A stretch of 64,000 nt of DNA from Lewinella sp. 4G2 (lineage in GTDB: Bacteria; Bacteroidota; Bacteroidia; Chitinophagales; Saprospiraceae), in assembly GCF_001625015.1 (NCBI RefSeq), contig NZ_LVWJ02000019.1:310001-374000 (forward strand), in the 5' to 3' direction. The number at the start of each line of letters is the position of its first letter. Within the stretch, counting starts at the first letter, position 1. A model generated the notes under the pieces. That model made no database searches. It was not told the origin of the DNA and was given only the letters and a program-made list of their open reading frames with translations. Made by a program: the position numbers and the translations under genes. Below are positions 1 through 9,133 of the stretch, piece after piece.

Positions 1-39
1 TTATTACTTGCAGTTACGTGCTGGGGTTGGATTCAGCTC

Positions 40-69
40 GGGGCCCGCCTAATTATATAGCCGGGCCCC
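40..69. repeat. GC-rich hairpin near the window edge
   Basis: An 8-bp perfect inverted repeat (GGGGCCCG at 40-47 and CGGGCCCC at 62-69) around an AT-rich loop. There is no T-run on either side, so it is not a standard intrinsic terminator, although it sits just past the 3' end of the minus-strand DUF2382 gene and could protect or end that transcript. Confidence 0.4.
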
Positions 70-119
70 AATGCTAAATTCGATGCTGAGTCATAGGATT
101 AACCTAATCACCTCAGCTT

Positions 120-869
120 TTACTTAGTGGCATTGTACTCTTTGACAATCTCACCTGCCGTTTCAACTACGTCTACCTCCGTTTCGCGGATGGTTTCGTT
201 AATTGTCTCGGTCCGGGTAGTTACCTCCTTACCTACGGCGATCTCCTCGACGACGCGGGCCTCTTTGGCGACCACGGCTTCCTCTGCCGTTTCGGTCATC
301 GTAATGGTGCCGGTGGCATCAGCGAAATCTGCTGCTGTTGCGACTCTATTCACAGGAGTGCGGGTTACGTACACATTTTCGGCACGCAGGCGCAGTTCTT
401 CAACCACTGGCTTCTCGATGATCCGTGAACGGACGGTAGTGGCACCGGTCTGTACTTCACGCTTACCGACGGCGATGTTCTCCTGGATGACCTTAATGGT
501 ATCATCGTTGAGGTCTTTGCCCTCGTAGCCGGCGTAGGCAGTGCGGCGTTCGTCGAAGTCAATGGCTCCATACTGGTCGAGGATTGCGGCGGCTTTCTTG
601 GCGTCCTCCATGGTGTCCGTATATACAGTCACTACGGTACCGCGGCGAGCAACTTCTGCGTATCCTTTAGCGGTTTCCTCGTCAGTGTCGAAAAGGTTAC
701 CGAAGAAAGCGTAGACGCTGTCAGTAGCGCTGGCGTAGCGGTCGTCGTAACGGCCGCTTTCCCCGAAAGTTTGGGTATCAACGTTGGTGAAGGTGGCGGT
801 TTGAAGGGCGGTTTGCGCTTCTTTGGCTTGGGCGGCGGTGTCAAATACACCAATAACGGTCTGATTCAT
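120..869 (-). CDS. DUF2382 (YsnF/AvaK-type) stress protein
   Basis: 249 aa, no signal peptide, so cytoplasmic. Residues 1-110 form an alpha/beta domain like the N-terminal domain of general-stress proteins (starts MNQTVIGVFDTAAQAKEA). From about residue 123 to the end lies a DUF2382 domain with the usual alternating charged/valine pattern (IAVGKREVQTG, RIIEKPVVEEL). DUF2382 proteins are linked to stress or desiccation tolerance in several phyla, but the molecular function is unknown. A second DUF2382 gene lies 123 bp upstream on the same strand, so the two may be co-regulated. The family call is firm; the function is not. Confidence 0.85.
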   Translation of the reverse strand: MNQTVIGVFDTAAQAKEAQTALQTATFTNVDTQTFGESGRYDDRYASATDSVYAFFGNLFDTDEETAKGYAEVARRGTVVTVYTDTMEDAKKAAAILDQYGAIDFDERRTAYAGYEGKDLNDDTIKVIQENIAVGKREVQTGATTVRSRIIEKPVVEELRLRAENVYVTRTPVNRVATAADFADATGTITMTETAEEAVVAKEARVVEEIAVGKEVTTRTETINETIRETEVDVVETAGEIVKEYNATK

Positions 870-992
870 AATGCTTGAATTATTTGGTTAAAAAAATTGA
901 TAGTTTACGACTCATTTTACCGAGACCGTAATGAAATATTCTTCGCCTCCAATCGTGAGATTGGGGTATTAATTATAATATCTACTGGTGAG

Positions 993-1382
993 TTAGACTG
1001 GCTTTCGTTCTACCGTTACCTGGTCCTCCCGCAGCTCAACGGATACCGATTCAGTAGTTGAAATTTCTTCTTCAATAAGATGAATTTCTTCTACTAAAAC
1101 GAGGCGTTTGACGATCACTTCTTCCTCCCGCACAACGGGAATGATGAGGCGATTACCTTCTCTCCTCGTAGAAGGCGCTTCCTGAATAATTATATTCCTA
1201 GGAATCCGTTCCTCCCGGTACTGAATGGATTTGCTCGTCAAGGGCACTTCGACTTCCCGGTAGTTGATTTTCCGGTCCACCGTCACGGTGCCTGTTTTAA
1301 CAACTACGCTACCGACTTTCAACTCCTCTTTAATTACGGGAACAATTTGTTCACCTAAATTAAATTGTTGTTTGTCAGTCAT
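993..1382 (-). CDS. DUF2382 domain protein, single-domain
   Basis: 129 aa from the ATG at 1382; an in-frame ATG at 1448 would add a 22-residue, unfamily-like leader, so I prefer 1382. Almost the whole protein is a DUF2382 domain: GEQIVPVIKEELKVG, then TGTVTVDRKINYREVEVPL, then a long run of alternating Glu/Arg and Val/Ile. It lacks the N-terminal domain of its neighbour and looks like a divergent partial duplicate of it. Function is unknown; a stress role is inferred from the family. A TACCTTGT -7-like box on the minus strand at 1470-1477 is a candidate promoter about 90 nt upstream. Confidence 0.8.
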   Translation of the reverse strand: MTDKQQFNLGEQIVPVIKEELKVGSVVVKTGTVTVDRKINYREVEVPLTSKSIQYREERIPRNIIIQEAPSTRREGNRLIIPVVREEEVIVKRLVLVEEIHLIEEEISTTESVSVELREDQVTVERKPV

Positions 1383-1469
1383 TATGCGTTGCTTCGTCCA
1401 ATAGTCTAAGCGCAAGCTGGCTGCGATTTGTTCGCATTTAGGTTGCATTAACTAATAGACTTTCAGCCA

Positions 1470-1477
1470 ACAAGGTA
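1470..1477 (-). promoter_or_regulatory. Candidate -7 box for the small DUF2382 gene
   Basis: Minus strand reads TACCTTGT, close to the Bacteroidota -7 consensus TAnnTTTG, about 88 nt upstream of the start at 1382. No convincing -33 TTG was found, so support is modest. Confidence 0.35.
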
Positions 1478-1646
1478 GACACGCATAATGGTGATTGTTA
1501 GCTTATTCGACGTAAGTGAGATTTGAGTAACGGTGAACGCTGGCAAATACCATCCTTTCTATCTCACGCTCCGCGGAGAAAATAATTTAGGTATATCCGC
1601 GCAAACTATCGCGTGCACCAGCGTGCTGCATTTAGAACCGGCACCA

Positions 1647-1689
1647 TAAAAAAACGCAGCGCCCGGGAAGATCTCCCAAACACTGCGTT
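1647..1689 (-). terminator. Intrinsic terminator after the DUF2490 gene
   Basis: On the minus strand a 7-bp stem AACGCAG/CTGCGTT (1683-1689 with 1653-1659), loop about 23 nt, is followed directly by seven Ts. It lies 31 bp past the stop of the DUF2490 gene. Confidence 0.8.
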
Positions 1690-1719
1690 CATTCCGTGAA
1701 GAGCGATCGTCAATCCGCC

Positions 1720-2433
1720 CTAAAAACTGTGGTGTAGACTTAATTGCGTCTGCCCTTTCTGCCAGTTGACAGTGGTTTGCTGCATCCAACCCGCCTGCAC
1801 TCTCAGGTTATCCCTCAGGCCGTAACCGAGGCCGAGGTAGGTACGGTTACGGTCGAAGTACTGGACCGTCCGGCCGTCGCCAATATTGGTCTGCCCGTTG
1901 ATAAAGAGTTCATTGTACAGGGCGACGTAGACGGTTTTCCTAGCAAATTCATCCGCGTTCAGTAGGATGTTTACGAACAGGTTGTAACGGTAGCGCGTCC
2001 GAAAATCCTGGTCATCTACGAAACGTTGCTCGTAACGGAAACGGTGCGTTAATCGGATGCGGTTACTTAGACGATGTGGCAACAGGGCCTCCTGGTAAAT
2101 CCGGCTCTCGCCCGTCGTTGCATCCCCGTCGCCGAATTCGCCGGTAGTGATGTTGGCGTATCCCAGGGTCAGTAAAACGTTGGCATTCTCTGGCCGGTAC
2201 GTGAGGCCACCCCGCAAAAGGAGTTGTTCAAGGTCGCCGCCGGCGTCCCAGGCGCGGTACTGCAAATCACCCTGGAGGCCGAAGCGGCTTTCCTCGCTGA
2301 ATGATTTATTGAAAAAGTACATGTACCAACTGCCGAGTTGGTCTTCGTCCGGCCCACTCTGCGCTAGGGTAGCGTGGCTACTCAGGGCGCAGAGCAGGAG
2401 AAGGACGGCGGTGCGGAAATGAAGCATATTCAT
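1720..2433 (-). CDS. DUF2490 family outer-membrane protein
   Basis: 237 aa with a signal peptide (hydrophobic residues 7-22, cleavage near TLAQ). The mature part matches the DUF2490 pattern: a start of the type DEDQLGSWYMYFFNKSF, then amphipathic strands rich in Arg/Tyr and a C-terminal aromatic residue (ends LSLHHSF), as in outer-membrane beta barrels. Role unknown; the family is widespread in Bacteroidota. It follows the carbonic anhydrase gene by 17 bp on the same strand and is closed by a strong terminator, so the two probably form one transcript. A second in-frame ATG two codons later is an equally possible start. Confidence 0.8.
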   Translation of the reverse strand: MNMLHFRTAVLLLLCALSSHATLAQSGPDEDQLGSWYMYFFNKSFSEESRFGLQGDLQYRAWDAGGDLEQLLLRGGLTYRPENANVLLTLGYANITTGEFGDGDATTGESRIYQEALLPHRLSNRIRLTHRFRYEQRFVDDQDFRTRYRYNLFVNILLNADEFARKTVYVALYNELFINGQTNIGDGRTVQYFDRNRTYLGLGYGLRDNLRVQAGWMQQTTVNWQKGQTQLSLHHSF

Positions 2434-2450
2434 ACTTGGTGGATAGCCGC

Positions 2451-3245
2451 TTACTTACCGCCCGCGTTGTTACGAAGGTTGGGATCGACGAAGCCGGGCA
2501 AACTCGTGATGGTTTCCTCGATGAACTCGATCTCACCAGTAGTAAGGTGGTAGACAGCCCCGACGATGAGGACCTCACCCGCCTCAAAACGATTGGCGAA
2601 GACGGGCTCGAGGGCACGCAGCTCCTCCACCTGCTCGACGACGTTACGGAAAACGGCCGTATTCAACTGCTCTTCTTCCGTACCGCCCTTTTTCTTAGCG
2701 TAAAGGCTGGCCGGCTTGATGGCGTTGATGAGCGTCACGACGTGGCCGGGCGGGTTCGGCGGTAGTTTCATGGCCGCGCCGACGGCTCCACAGGATTCGT
2801 GGCCCAGCACGACGATCAGGCGGGTGTCGAGCACCTCAGTGGCATATTCGATCGTACCGTAGCTGGCTTCCGCCATAACCTGGCCGGCCGTGCGGGTGAT
2901 GAAGAGGTCTCCGACACCCTGGTCGAAAATGATCTCGTTCGGTACCCGGCTATCGGCACAGCCAATGATGGTAGCGAAGGGCTTCTGACCGAGTTCGTTG
3001 TTCTTCAGGTCGGCATCCGTCTGCCGGGGTTTGATGGACTTGTTCTCGGCGAAGCGGCGGTTGCCGTAGATCAGTTTTCTCAACGCGTAGTAGGGGTCGA
3101 GATTGGCACTGTCGCGGTCGGCGAAGTACTGGCCGTCTTCCAAACCGAGGAGTTCGGAAACTTTGGCGGACTGCTGTGCGGCAAGGGTAATCGTTCCGAA
3201 ACACAGCAGGGAGAAAAGCGCGAAGCGCAAGAGTATGGGGGTCAT
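2451..3245 (-). CDS. Periplasmic beta-carbonic anhydrase
   Basis: 264 aa. Interconverts CO2 and bicarbonate. The beta-class zinc site is complete: C96-A-D98-S-R100 and H149-x-x-C152 (motifs GCADSRVPNE and GHESCGAV). A signal peptide (residues 1-23, ending LAAQQ) places it in the periplasm, which differs from the usual cytoplasmic beta-CAs. It is probably co-transcribed with the downstream DUF2490 outer-membrane gene, suggesting an envelope CO2/bicarbonate or pH role (inference). Confidence 0.92.
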   Translation of the reverse strand: MTPILLRFALFSLLCFGTITLAAQQSAKVSELLGLEDGQYFADRDSANLDPYYALRKLIYGNRRFAENKSIKPRQTDADLKNNELGQKPFATIIGCADSRVPNEIIFDQGVGDLFITRTAGQVMAEASYGTIEYATEVLDTRLIVVLGHESCGAVGAAMKLPPNPPGHVVTLINAIKPASLYAKKKGGTEEEQLNTAVFRNVVEQVEELRALEPVFANRFEAGEVLIVGAVYHLTTGEIEFIEETITSLPGFVDPNLRNNAGGK

Positions 3246-3506
3246 AAGGAACTTGTTTTAGTCCGTGATTGAATGTGCCAGTAGTACCTGATTTTCTTAT
3301 TGTATGTGCGGTTCGGAAGATCGGTATGACGCAAATCTGACCATAGATGTTTCCACATCGGTTGTCGTGGCAACAATCTTGAAAATGTTCTTCGCTGCGT
3401 CCTAATAATTGCCTAACGTGAGCCACAATCCTGCTAGTGAGCCCTCGGCAGTTGAAGTTGTTGGACGCATCCAATAAACTGGTTGCCAGCCATTGTTCAC
3501 CATTAA

Positions 3507-3524
3507 TGCGCTGCCGCGGGTGCC
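3507..3524 (+). repeat. 18-bp dispersed repeat, intergenic copy
   Basis: Reads TGCGCTGCCGCGGGTGCC; two differences from GGCGCTGCCGCAGGTGCC. It lies in the 347-bp spacer between the carbonic anhydrase and the GH57 gene, where nothing else except the downstream -7 box was recognised. Confidence 0.75.
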
Positions 3525-3578
3525 GTAGTTAAGGATAAATGAGCCGGGTGACTTACGGGGTATTGAAATGCGCCTCCG

Positions 3579-3586
3579 TATCTTCG
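3579..3586 (+). promoter_or_regulatory. -7 box directly before the GH57 start
   Basis: TATCTTCG, six nt before the ATG at 3593. A -7 element here would start transcription within a few nt of the start codon, giving a leaderless or nearly leaderless mRNA. It also argues for 3593 as the start. Confidence 0.55.
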
Positions 3587-3592
3587 GTACCT

Positions 3593-5992
3593 ATGTCTGT
3601 AAGCCCCAAGAAATTCATCACCATCCACGGCCACTTCTACCAGCCCCCGCGCGAGAACGCCTGGTTGGAAACCATTGAAGTCCAGGAATCCGCAGCGCCC
3701 TACCACGATTGGAACGAGCGGATCAACGAGGAATGTTACGCCCCCAACGCCACGGCACGCGTACTGACGGACAACCAACTTATCGGGGAGATTCGCAACA
3801 ACTACGCGGGCATTTCCTGGAACCTCGGCCCCACCCTCCTATCCTGGCTGGCCGAACACGATGCCGCTACCTACCAGCGGGTGATCGCTGCGGATAAAGA
3901 AAGCCAGTCCCGCTTCGGTGGCCACGGCAACGCCATCGCCCAGTCCTACAACCACATCATCATGCCCCTGGCCAACGCCCGGGATAAGCAGACGCAGATT
4001 CGCTGGGGCATCGCCGACTTCCAGCACCGGTTCGGGCGCCTCCCCGAAGCGATGTGGCTCTCCGAAACGGCGGCCGATACGGATACCCTCGAAGCTCTCG
4101 TGGACAACGGCATCCACTTCACCATCCTCGCGCCGCGGCAGTGTAAGAGTGTCAAGCACGAGAATGAGGAGCACTGGCACGATGTCCACGGCGGCGTGGA
4201 TAGCCGGCGGGCCTACCGCTGCCCGCTGCCCTCAGGCCGGTCGATCAATATCTTCTTCTACGATGGCGACGTCAGCAAGGGCGTCGCTTTCGAAGGCTTA
4301 TTAGAAGACGGCAAACGGCTGGCTAATCGCCTCATGAATACGCTCGATGCCAACGACGAAATTCAGATCGCCCAGATTGCTACCGACGGGGAAAGCTACG
4401 GCCACCACCACGCGAAAGGAGAGATGGCCCTGGCTGCCTGCCTCGCCCACGTGGAGGAGAACCCCGACTTCCAACTGACCAACTACGGCCACTTCCTGGA
4501 ACTGCACCCGCCGACCTGGGAAGCGCAGATTTACGATAATTCTTCCTGGTCCTGCGTCCACGGCGTGGAAAGGTGGCGGAGCGACTGTGGCTGCTCCACA
4601 GGCGGCGGCCCCGGTTGGCACCAACGCTGGCGGCAACCACTACGGGAATCCCTTGACTTCGTGCGCGAAAAACTCATCAAGGTATTCGAGAAGGAAGGTG
4701 GCAAATACTTCACCGACGTCTGGGTCGCCCGCGACGCTTACATCGCACTGGTCCTGAACCGGGACGAAGCTGCAGCGGAAGCCTTTCTCACCAAACACGG
4801 CAAAAAGAAAGAGACCAGCCGCGAAGACCGCGTCACCATGCTCCGCCTGCTGGAGATGCAACGCCACGCGATGCTCATGTACACCAGTTGCGCCTGGTTC
4901 TTCAATGAGGTAACGGGCATTGAAACCCTGCAGGTACTCCAATACGCTAACCGCGCACTGCACCTTTGCCTGGTGATTACTGGCGACGACTACCACCCCG
5001 AGTTCGCCGCTTTATTGGATAATATCCCTTCCAACGTGCGGGAAAACGCCGGCGTCGCTTACCGGGAGGCCATTGTACCCGCCCGCGTCGGTCTTCACCG
5101 CGTGGGGATGCACTTCGCAGCGAGTAGCCTATTCGAAGAGGACATGGACAACCTGGAGCTCTTCAACTACCGCTCTGAAACCCACTTCCTGCGGCGGGCC
5201 CGCGCCGGCTCCTACAACCTAGCGCTGGGGCGGATGACCATCACCAGCCGCATCACCCAGAGTTCGACGACCTTCACCTTTGCCGTCCTCTATCTCGGCC
5301 AACAGACGATGATTGGTAGTTTGCGGGACGATATTAAGGAGGCCGACTTCATGGCCATTGCGCCGGTCATGGAACGGGAGTTCCGGGTCGGCCACGTCGG
5401 TGAGGTCATTACCATGATGAGCGCCAATTTTGGTTCCGAGACCTTCTCCATTTGGAACCTCTTCAAGGATGAGAAGCAGCGCATCCTGATGATGATGACC
5501 GATAAGACCATGCGCCTGGCGGCCAAGAACTTCAACGACATCTACTACGACAATTATCAGTTGATGGGCACCCTCCGGGCCAACAATATGCCCCTGCCGG
5601 ACGCCTACAAAGCCGCCATCCGCTACACCCTCCACCGCCGCCTCGCCGAAACTTTGCGCGACGAAGACCCCATCGACCAGGAAAGAATGGGCCGAATCGT
5701 CGCCGACTTCAGCCACTGGCAACACGAATGGCGCGAGGATGCACTAAAGCTCCAAAAGGCCGCCGAAGAAAAAACAAAACTTCTCGTCACCGAAGCCTTC
5801 GCCGACCCAGCCCAGTGGAGTGATCTCGTCTTCCTCCTCACCTCGCTGAGCCAGCTGCAATTGAACCCCAATTACTACCGGGCGCAGACGCTGTTCGTGG
5901 AGGGGTGGTCGTCAGATTATGCTGCTTCTCTTTCTGAGGCGCACCGGGAAGCGGGGTTGGCGGTGGCGGAGGCGTTGGAGTTGGTGGTGTGA
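3593..5992 (+). CDS. GH57-like DUF3536 protein
   Basis: 799 aa, cytoplasmic. The N-terminal motif KKFITIHGHFYQPPRENAWLE is the hallmark of glycoside hydrolase 57-like proteins that carry a C-terminal DUF3536 region; related enzymes act on alpha-glucans. Residues about 10-300 form the GH57-type barrel and the rest the DUF3536 domain. The start at 3593 is chosen because homologues begin just before this motif and a -7 box ends six nt upstream; an ATG at 3539 would add 18 atypical residues. It is monocistronic, flanked by genes on the opposite strand. The substrate cannot be told from the sequence. Confidence 0.85.
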   Translation: MSVSPKKFITIHGHFYQPPRENAWLETIEVQESAAPYHDWNERINEECYAPNATARVLTDNQLIGEIRNNYAGISWNLGPTLLSWLAEHDAATYQRVIAADKESQSRFGGHGNAIAQSYNHIIMPLANARDKQTQIRWGIADFQHRFGRLPEAMWLSETAADTDTLEALVDNGIHFTILAPRQCKSVKHENEEHWHDVHGGVDSRRAYRCPLPSGRSINIFFYDGDVSKGVAFEGLLEDGKRLANRLMNTLDANDEIQIAQIATDGESYGHHHAKGEMALAACLAHVEENPDFQLTNYGHFLELHPPTWEAQIYDNSSWSCVHGVERWRSDCGCSTGGGPGWHQRWRQPLRESLDFVREKLIKVFEKEGGKYFTDVWVARDAYIALVLNRDEAAAEAFLTKHGKKKETSREDRVTMLRLLEMQRHAMLMYTSCAWFFNEVTGIETLQVLQYANRALHLCLVITGDDYHPEFAALLDNIPSNVRENAGVAYREAIVPARVGLHRVGMHFAASSLFEEDMDNLELFNYRSETHFLRRARAGSYNLALGRMTITSRITQSSTTFTFAVLYLGQQTMIGSLRDDIKEADFMAIAPVMEREFRVGHVGEVITMMSANFGSETFSIWNLFKDEKQRILMMMTDKTMRLAAKNFNDIYYDNYQLMGTLRANNMPLPDAYKAAIRYTLHRRLAETLRDEDPIDQERMGRIVADFSHWQHEWREDALKLQKAAEEKTKLLVTEAFADPAQWSDLVFLLTSLSQLQLNPNYYRAQTLFVEGWSSDYAASLSEAHREAGLAVAEALELVV

Positions 5993-6026
5993 GACGCGCT
6001 CTCCTGACAATTCCCGGACGCCAACC

Positions 6027-6899
6027 CTACAACCGAAAAACCCTGCCTGAGTAAAGCAACTCATCGTCCTCGGACAACAGTTCATAGTGAAACCACCGAG
6101 GTTGATAGTCCGCTACGTCGATGCTGATGCCATTCACGCCCGCTTTGGTATTGGCTTGCGCCAGGTCGAGGAAGTTCATCTCTTCGTCGTACAGTTCGAT
6201 GGTGACCGCCGCCGCCTCCGTGCTGCTGAACGTCAGAAATAGTTCCTCTCCGGTCATGCCCAGGTCAGCCTTTAGATCCGTGATGGTACTGCCCTTGGCA
6301 ATTTTTTCGCATTCGTGGCAGGTGGGGTGAAAGTTGATTTGTTCCCCCGAACGTCGGTATTCGATCGGTTCGGGTAAAGTATAGGGCGGGGGCACCTTAG
6401 GGCTGAATTTTCCGCTTTCCAATTTGAATTTTATCGGTAGGCTCCACTGTACCCGCACTGCTTCCCCGTCCATAAGCCCGGGCGTCCACCGGTGACCATC
6501 CGCCATCATTTGGCGGCCGATACGTAGCATTTCGTGTTCAAATTGGCCACCGGGGTTGCGGGTTACTTTAAAGGAACTAAGGCAACCGTCTTTTTCTACG
6601 ATAAATGACAGGATAGCCATTCCTTGAAAACCGCCGTCTCTAGCCGCTTTTGGATAGGCTAAATCCTGATAGGTGTATTTCAATAAGGCTTTATCGGCAA
6701 TCTTTTTTCGCTCAAAATAGGGGAGGTCATTTTCCTCTTCGGAAACGGGGAAGGTCGGCATTTCCGTTACGACTTTAAACACTTCGCCCAGCGTATCCAC
6801 TTGGCAATTACAGCTCAGCATTTCGCTACTCTGTCCGAGGAGGGGTGCCCAACAGGTATTGAGAATAAATAGGAAGATTAGGGGTAGGGTGCTTTTCAA
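6027..6899 (-). CDS. Secreted TonB C-terminal domain protein
   Basis: 290 aa with a signal peptide (residues 1-23). Residues about 70-160 form a TonB-C domain (LAYPKAARDGGFQGMAILSFIVEKDG followed by a W-x-PG turn: RWTPGLMDGEAVRVQW). Unlike a true TonB there is no N-terminal anchor and Pro-rich spacer, so it is probably a periplasmic protein rather than an energy transducer. The last 100 residues hold a CHEC motif and a beta-sandwich-like tail (FLTFSSTEAAAVTIELYDEE) like the bacteroidetal C-terminal beta-domains. Function unknown. Confidence 0.75.
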   Translation of the reverse strand: MKSTLPLIFLFILNTCWAPLLGQSSEMLSCNCQVDTLGEVFKVVTEMPTFPVSEEENDLPYFERKKIADKALLKYTYQDLAYPKAARDGGFQGMAILSFIVEKDGCLSSFKVTRNPGGQFEHEMLRIGRQMMADGHRWTPGLMDGEAVRVQWSLPIKFKLESGKFSPKVPPPYTLPEPIEYRRSGEQINFHPTCHECEKIAKGSTITDLKADLGMTGEELFLTFSSTEAAAVTIELYDEEMNFLDLAQANTKAGVNGISIDVADYQPRWFHYELLSEDDELLYSGRVFRL

Positions 6900-6986
6900 G
6901 GGGTTTGTTTTAATCGTTCGTAAGGTACGCCGGCTTAGATGGTTGTATAGTTCTTGGCGGTAAGTCCTTTGTTTCCCCCATTTTAT

Positions 6987-7004
6987 GGCACCCGCGGCAG
7001 CGCC
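6987..7004 (-). repeat. 18-bp dispersed repeat, intergenic copy
   Basis: Plus strand GGCACCCGCGGCAGCGCC; the minus strand reads the consensus with one change (GGCGCTGCCGCGGGTGCC). It sits 5 bp from the long inverted repeat at 7010-7083. Confidence 0.8.
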
Positions 7005-7009
7005 TTTAT

Positions 7010-7083
7010 TAGTCTATAGTCTGTAGTCTATAGTCGTGGCGGCCACTCCACACTGTAGACTGTAGACTACAGACTATAGACTA
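7010..7083. repeat. 26-bp inverted repeat built of TAGTCTA words
   Basis: Arms 7010-7035 and 7058-7083 are reverse complements except for one base and enclose a 22-nt loop. Each arm is itself made of repeated TAGTCTATAG/TAGTCTGTAG words. It lies between divergent genes (TonB-C protein and htpG), so it is not at a transcript end. It could form a cruciform or RNA hairpin, or hold paired protein sites. Confidence 0.8.
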
Positions 7084-7155
7084 CATTCTCCCGCCAAAAA
7101 GTCACCCCCACCCCCCTGGAATACCCTTTGCCCATTCACCAGCCCAAACCAAAAC

Positions 7156-9054
7156 ATGACAACTATGCAGACAGGAAATATCTCGGTCCAAACCGAAAAC
7201 ATCTTTCCCATCATCAAGAAGTTCCTCTACTCCGATCAGGAGATCTTTCTGCGGGAACTCGTCTCGAACGCCGTGGATGCCTCTTCGAAGCTGAAGACCC
7301 TCAACCGGAAGGGTGAATTCAGCGGCGATATTGGCGAGGACACGATCGACATCATCATCGATAAGGAAGCAGGTACGCTGACGATCCGCGACCGTGGTAT
7401 CGGCATGACCAAGGAAGAAGTGGAGAAATACCTGAACCAGGTGGCCCTCTCTTCCGCCCAGGACTTCGTGGATAAGTACCAGGACGACGCTAGCATCATT
7501 GGCCACTTCGGTCTCGGTTTCTACTCCGCTTACATGGTCGCCGACAAGGTGGAAGTGCAAACGCTGAGCTGGAAAGACGGCGCCGAACCCGTGCGCTGGA
7601 TCTGTGAAGGTGACCCGACCTACCAAATCGGTGAGGGCGACCGCGACTTCCGCGGCACGGACGTGATCCTGCACATTTCCGAGGACAGCAAGCAGTACCT
7701 CGAGGAAGACGAAATTGAAGGCCTGCTGAACAAGTACGCCCGCTTCCTCCCCATCCCGATCCGTTTCGGTACCCGGACGGAAACGACCTACGAAGAATCC
7801 GACGTGGCCGTCCTCGAAGGCGAGGAGAAGCCCGAGCCCGTCAAGGTGGAGACCGAGGTGGACAACATCGTCAACAACACCCACCCTCTCTGGAAAAAGA
7901 ACCCATCGGACCTGACGGACGAAGACTATAAGGACTTCTACCGCGAGCTCTACCCCGCGAGCCAGCCACCGATGTTCTGGATCCACCTCAATATCGACTT
8001 CCCCTTCAACCTGACGGGCGTGCTATACTTCCCCAAACTGGCGGGCGGTATGGAACTGCAGCGGAACAAGATCCAACTCTACTCCAACCAGGTTTATGTG
8101 ACTGACGACGTGAAGGAGATCGTACCCGAGTTCCTCACCCTGCTCCACGGCGTGATCGATAGCCCGGACATCCCCCTCAACGTCAGCCGCTCCTACCTGC
8201 AGGCGGACACGAACGTGAAGAAGATCACCGGCTACATCACCAAAAAGGTAGCGGAGAAGCTGAACGACCTCTACAAATCTGACCGCGAAGACTACGAAGC
8301 GAAGTGGGCCGACCTCGGCGTATTCGTAAAGTACGGTATGATCTCCGAGGACAAGTTCTACGACAAGGCGAAGAAGTTCGTCCTGCTGGAAAACACCGAC
8401 GGTAAGAAGTTCACGCTGAAGGAATACCGCGAGCGCATCACGGAAAACCAGACCGACAAGCACGACCGCACGGTGGCCATCTACACCGCCGATAAGGAAA
8501 AGCAGCACACCCTGATCTCCGGCGCAACGGACCGTGGCTACGACGTCCTCGTCCTGGAACACGCCATCGACGCGCCCTTCATCCAGTCCCTGGAGCAAAA
8601 GGAAGACAAGATCACCTTCGTACGGGTCGACAGCGCCACGCCCGACCAACTCGTACAGAAAGACGAGGAGAAGGAAAACCTACTGAGCGAGAACGAGACG
8701 ACGACCGTCAACGACCTCTTCAGCGGCATCGTCGGCGAGAAAGGCTCCGTAGAAGTGAAGCCGCTCGACACGACGGACGCGCCGGTACAGATCGTTCGCC
8801 CCGAGTTCATGCGCCGCATGAAGGAGATGCAGATGCTGCAGGGCATGGACGCTTCGATGTTCCCCGACATGTACAACGTGATCATCAACGCCAACAACCC
8901 CGTCGTGAAGGAGAATATCCTTTCCGTTGAAGACGAAGGCGCCCGCGCGGAAAACGCCACCCACCTCTACCAACTCGCCCTCCTCAGCCAGCAGATGCTG
9001 ACGGGTAAAGAGCTGACGGAGTTTGTGGCACGGAGCGTAAAAATGATGAAGTAG
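7156..9054 (+). CDS. htpG: Chaperone HtpG (bacterial Hsp90)
   Basis: 632 aa. ATP-dependent chaperone, cytoplasmic homodimer. The N-terminal GHKL ATPase is plain: ELVSNAVDASSKL (the Asn-box), DRGIGM and GHFGLGFYSAYMV. The middle domain carries LNVSRSYLQ with the Arg that contacts ATP, and a C-terminal dimerisation domain follows. Length equals that of typical HtpG (610-635 aa). It is monocistronic and followed 47 bp later by a strong terminator. Confidence 0.97.
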   Translation: MTTMQTGNISVQTENIFPIIKKFLYSDQEIFLRELVSNAVDASSKLKTLNRKGEFSGDIGEDTIDIIIDKEAGTLTIRDRGIGMTKEEVEKYLNQVALSSAQDFVDKYQDDASIIGHFGLGFYSAYMVADKVEVQTLSWKDGAEPVRWICEGDPTYQIGEGDRDFRGTDVILHISEDSKQYLEEDEIEGLLNKYARFLPIPIRFGTRTETTYEESDVAVLEGEEKPEPVKVETEVDNIVNNTHPLWKKNPSDLTDEDYKDFYRELYPASQPPMFWIHLNIDFPFNLTGVLYFPKLAGGMELQRNKIQLYSNQVYVTDDVKEIVPEFLTLLHGVIDSPDIPLNVSRSYLQADTNVKKITGYITKKVAEKLNDLYKSDREDYEAKWADLGVFVKYGMISEDKFYDKAKKFVLLENTDGKKFTLKEYRERITENQTDKHDRTVAIYTADKEKQHTLISGATDRGYDVLVLEHAIDAPFIQSLEQKEDKITFVRVDSATPDQLVQKDEEKENLLSENETTTVNDLFSGIVGEKGSVEVKPLDTTDAPVQIVRPEFMRRMKEMQMLQGMDASMFPDMYNVIINANNPVVKENILSVEDEGARAENATHLYQLALLSQQMLTGKELTEFVARSVKMMK

Positions 9055-9100
9055 TTCCTCGCTTCTTCTTGCAGCCACCCAGCTGACTGCGACTGATGGA

Positions 9101-9133
9101 ACGGCCATCCTCTTTGGAGGGTGGCCGTTTTTT
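9101..9133 (+). terminator. Intrinsic terminator of htpG
   Basis: A 12-bp stem (ACGGCCATCCTC with GAGGGTGGCCGT, one G-T pair), TTTG loop, then six Ts at 9128-9133. Confidence 0.92.

Noticed and set aside
7102-7986. 294-aa minus-strand ORF opposite htpG
   Set aside because: Antisense shadow of HtpG; sequence is a long hydrophobic/charged mix without family signs.
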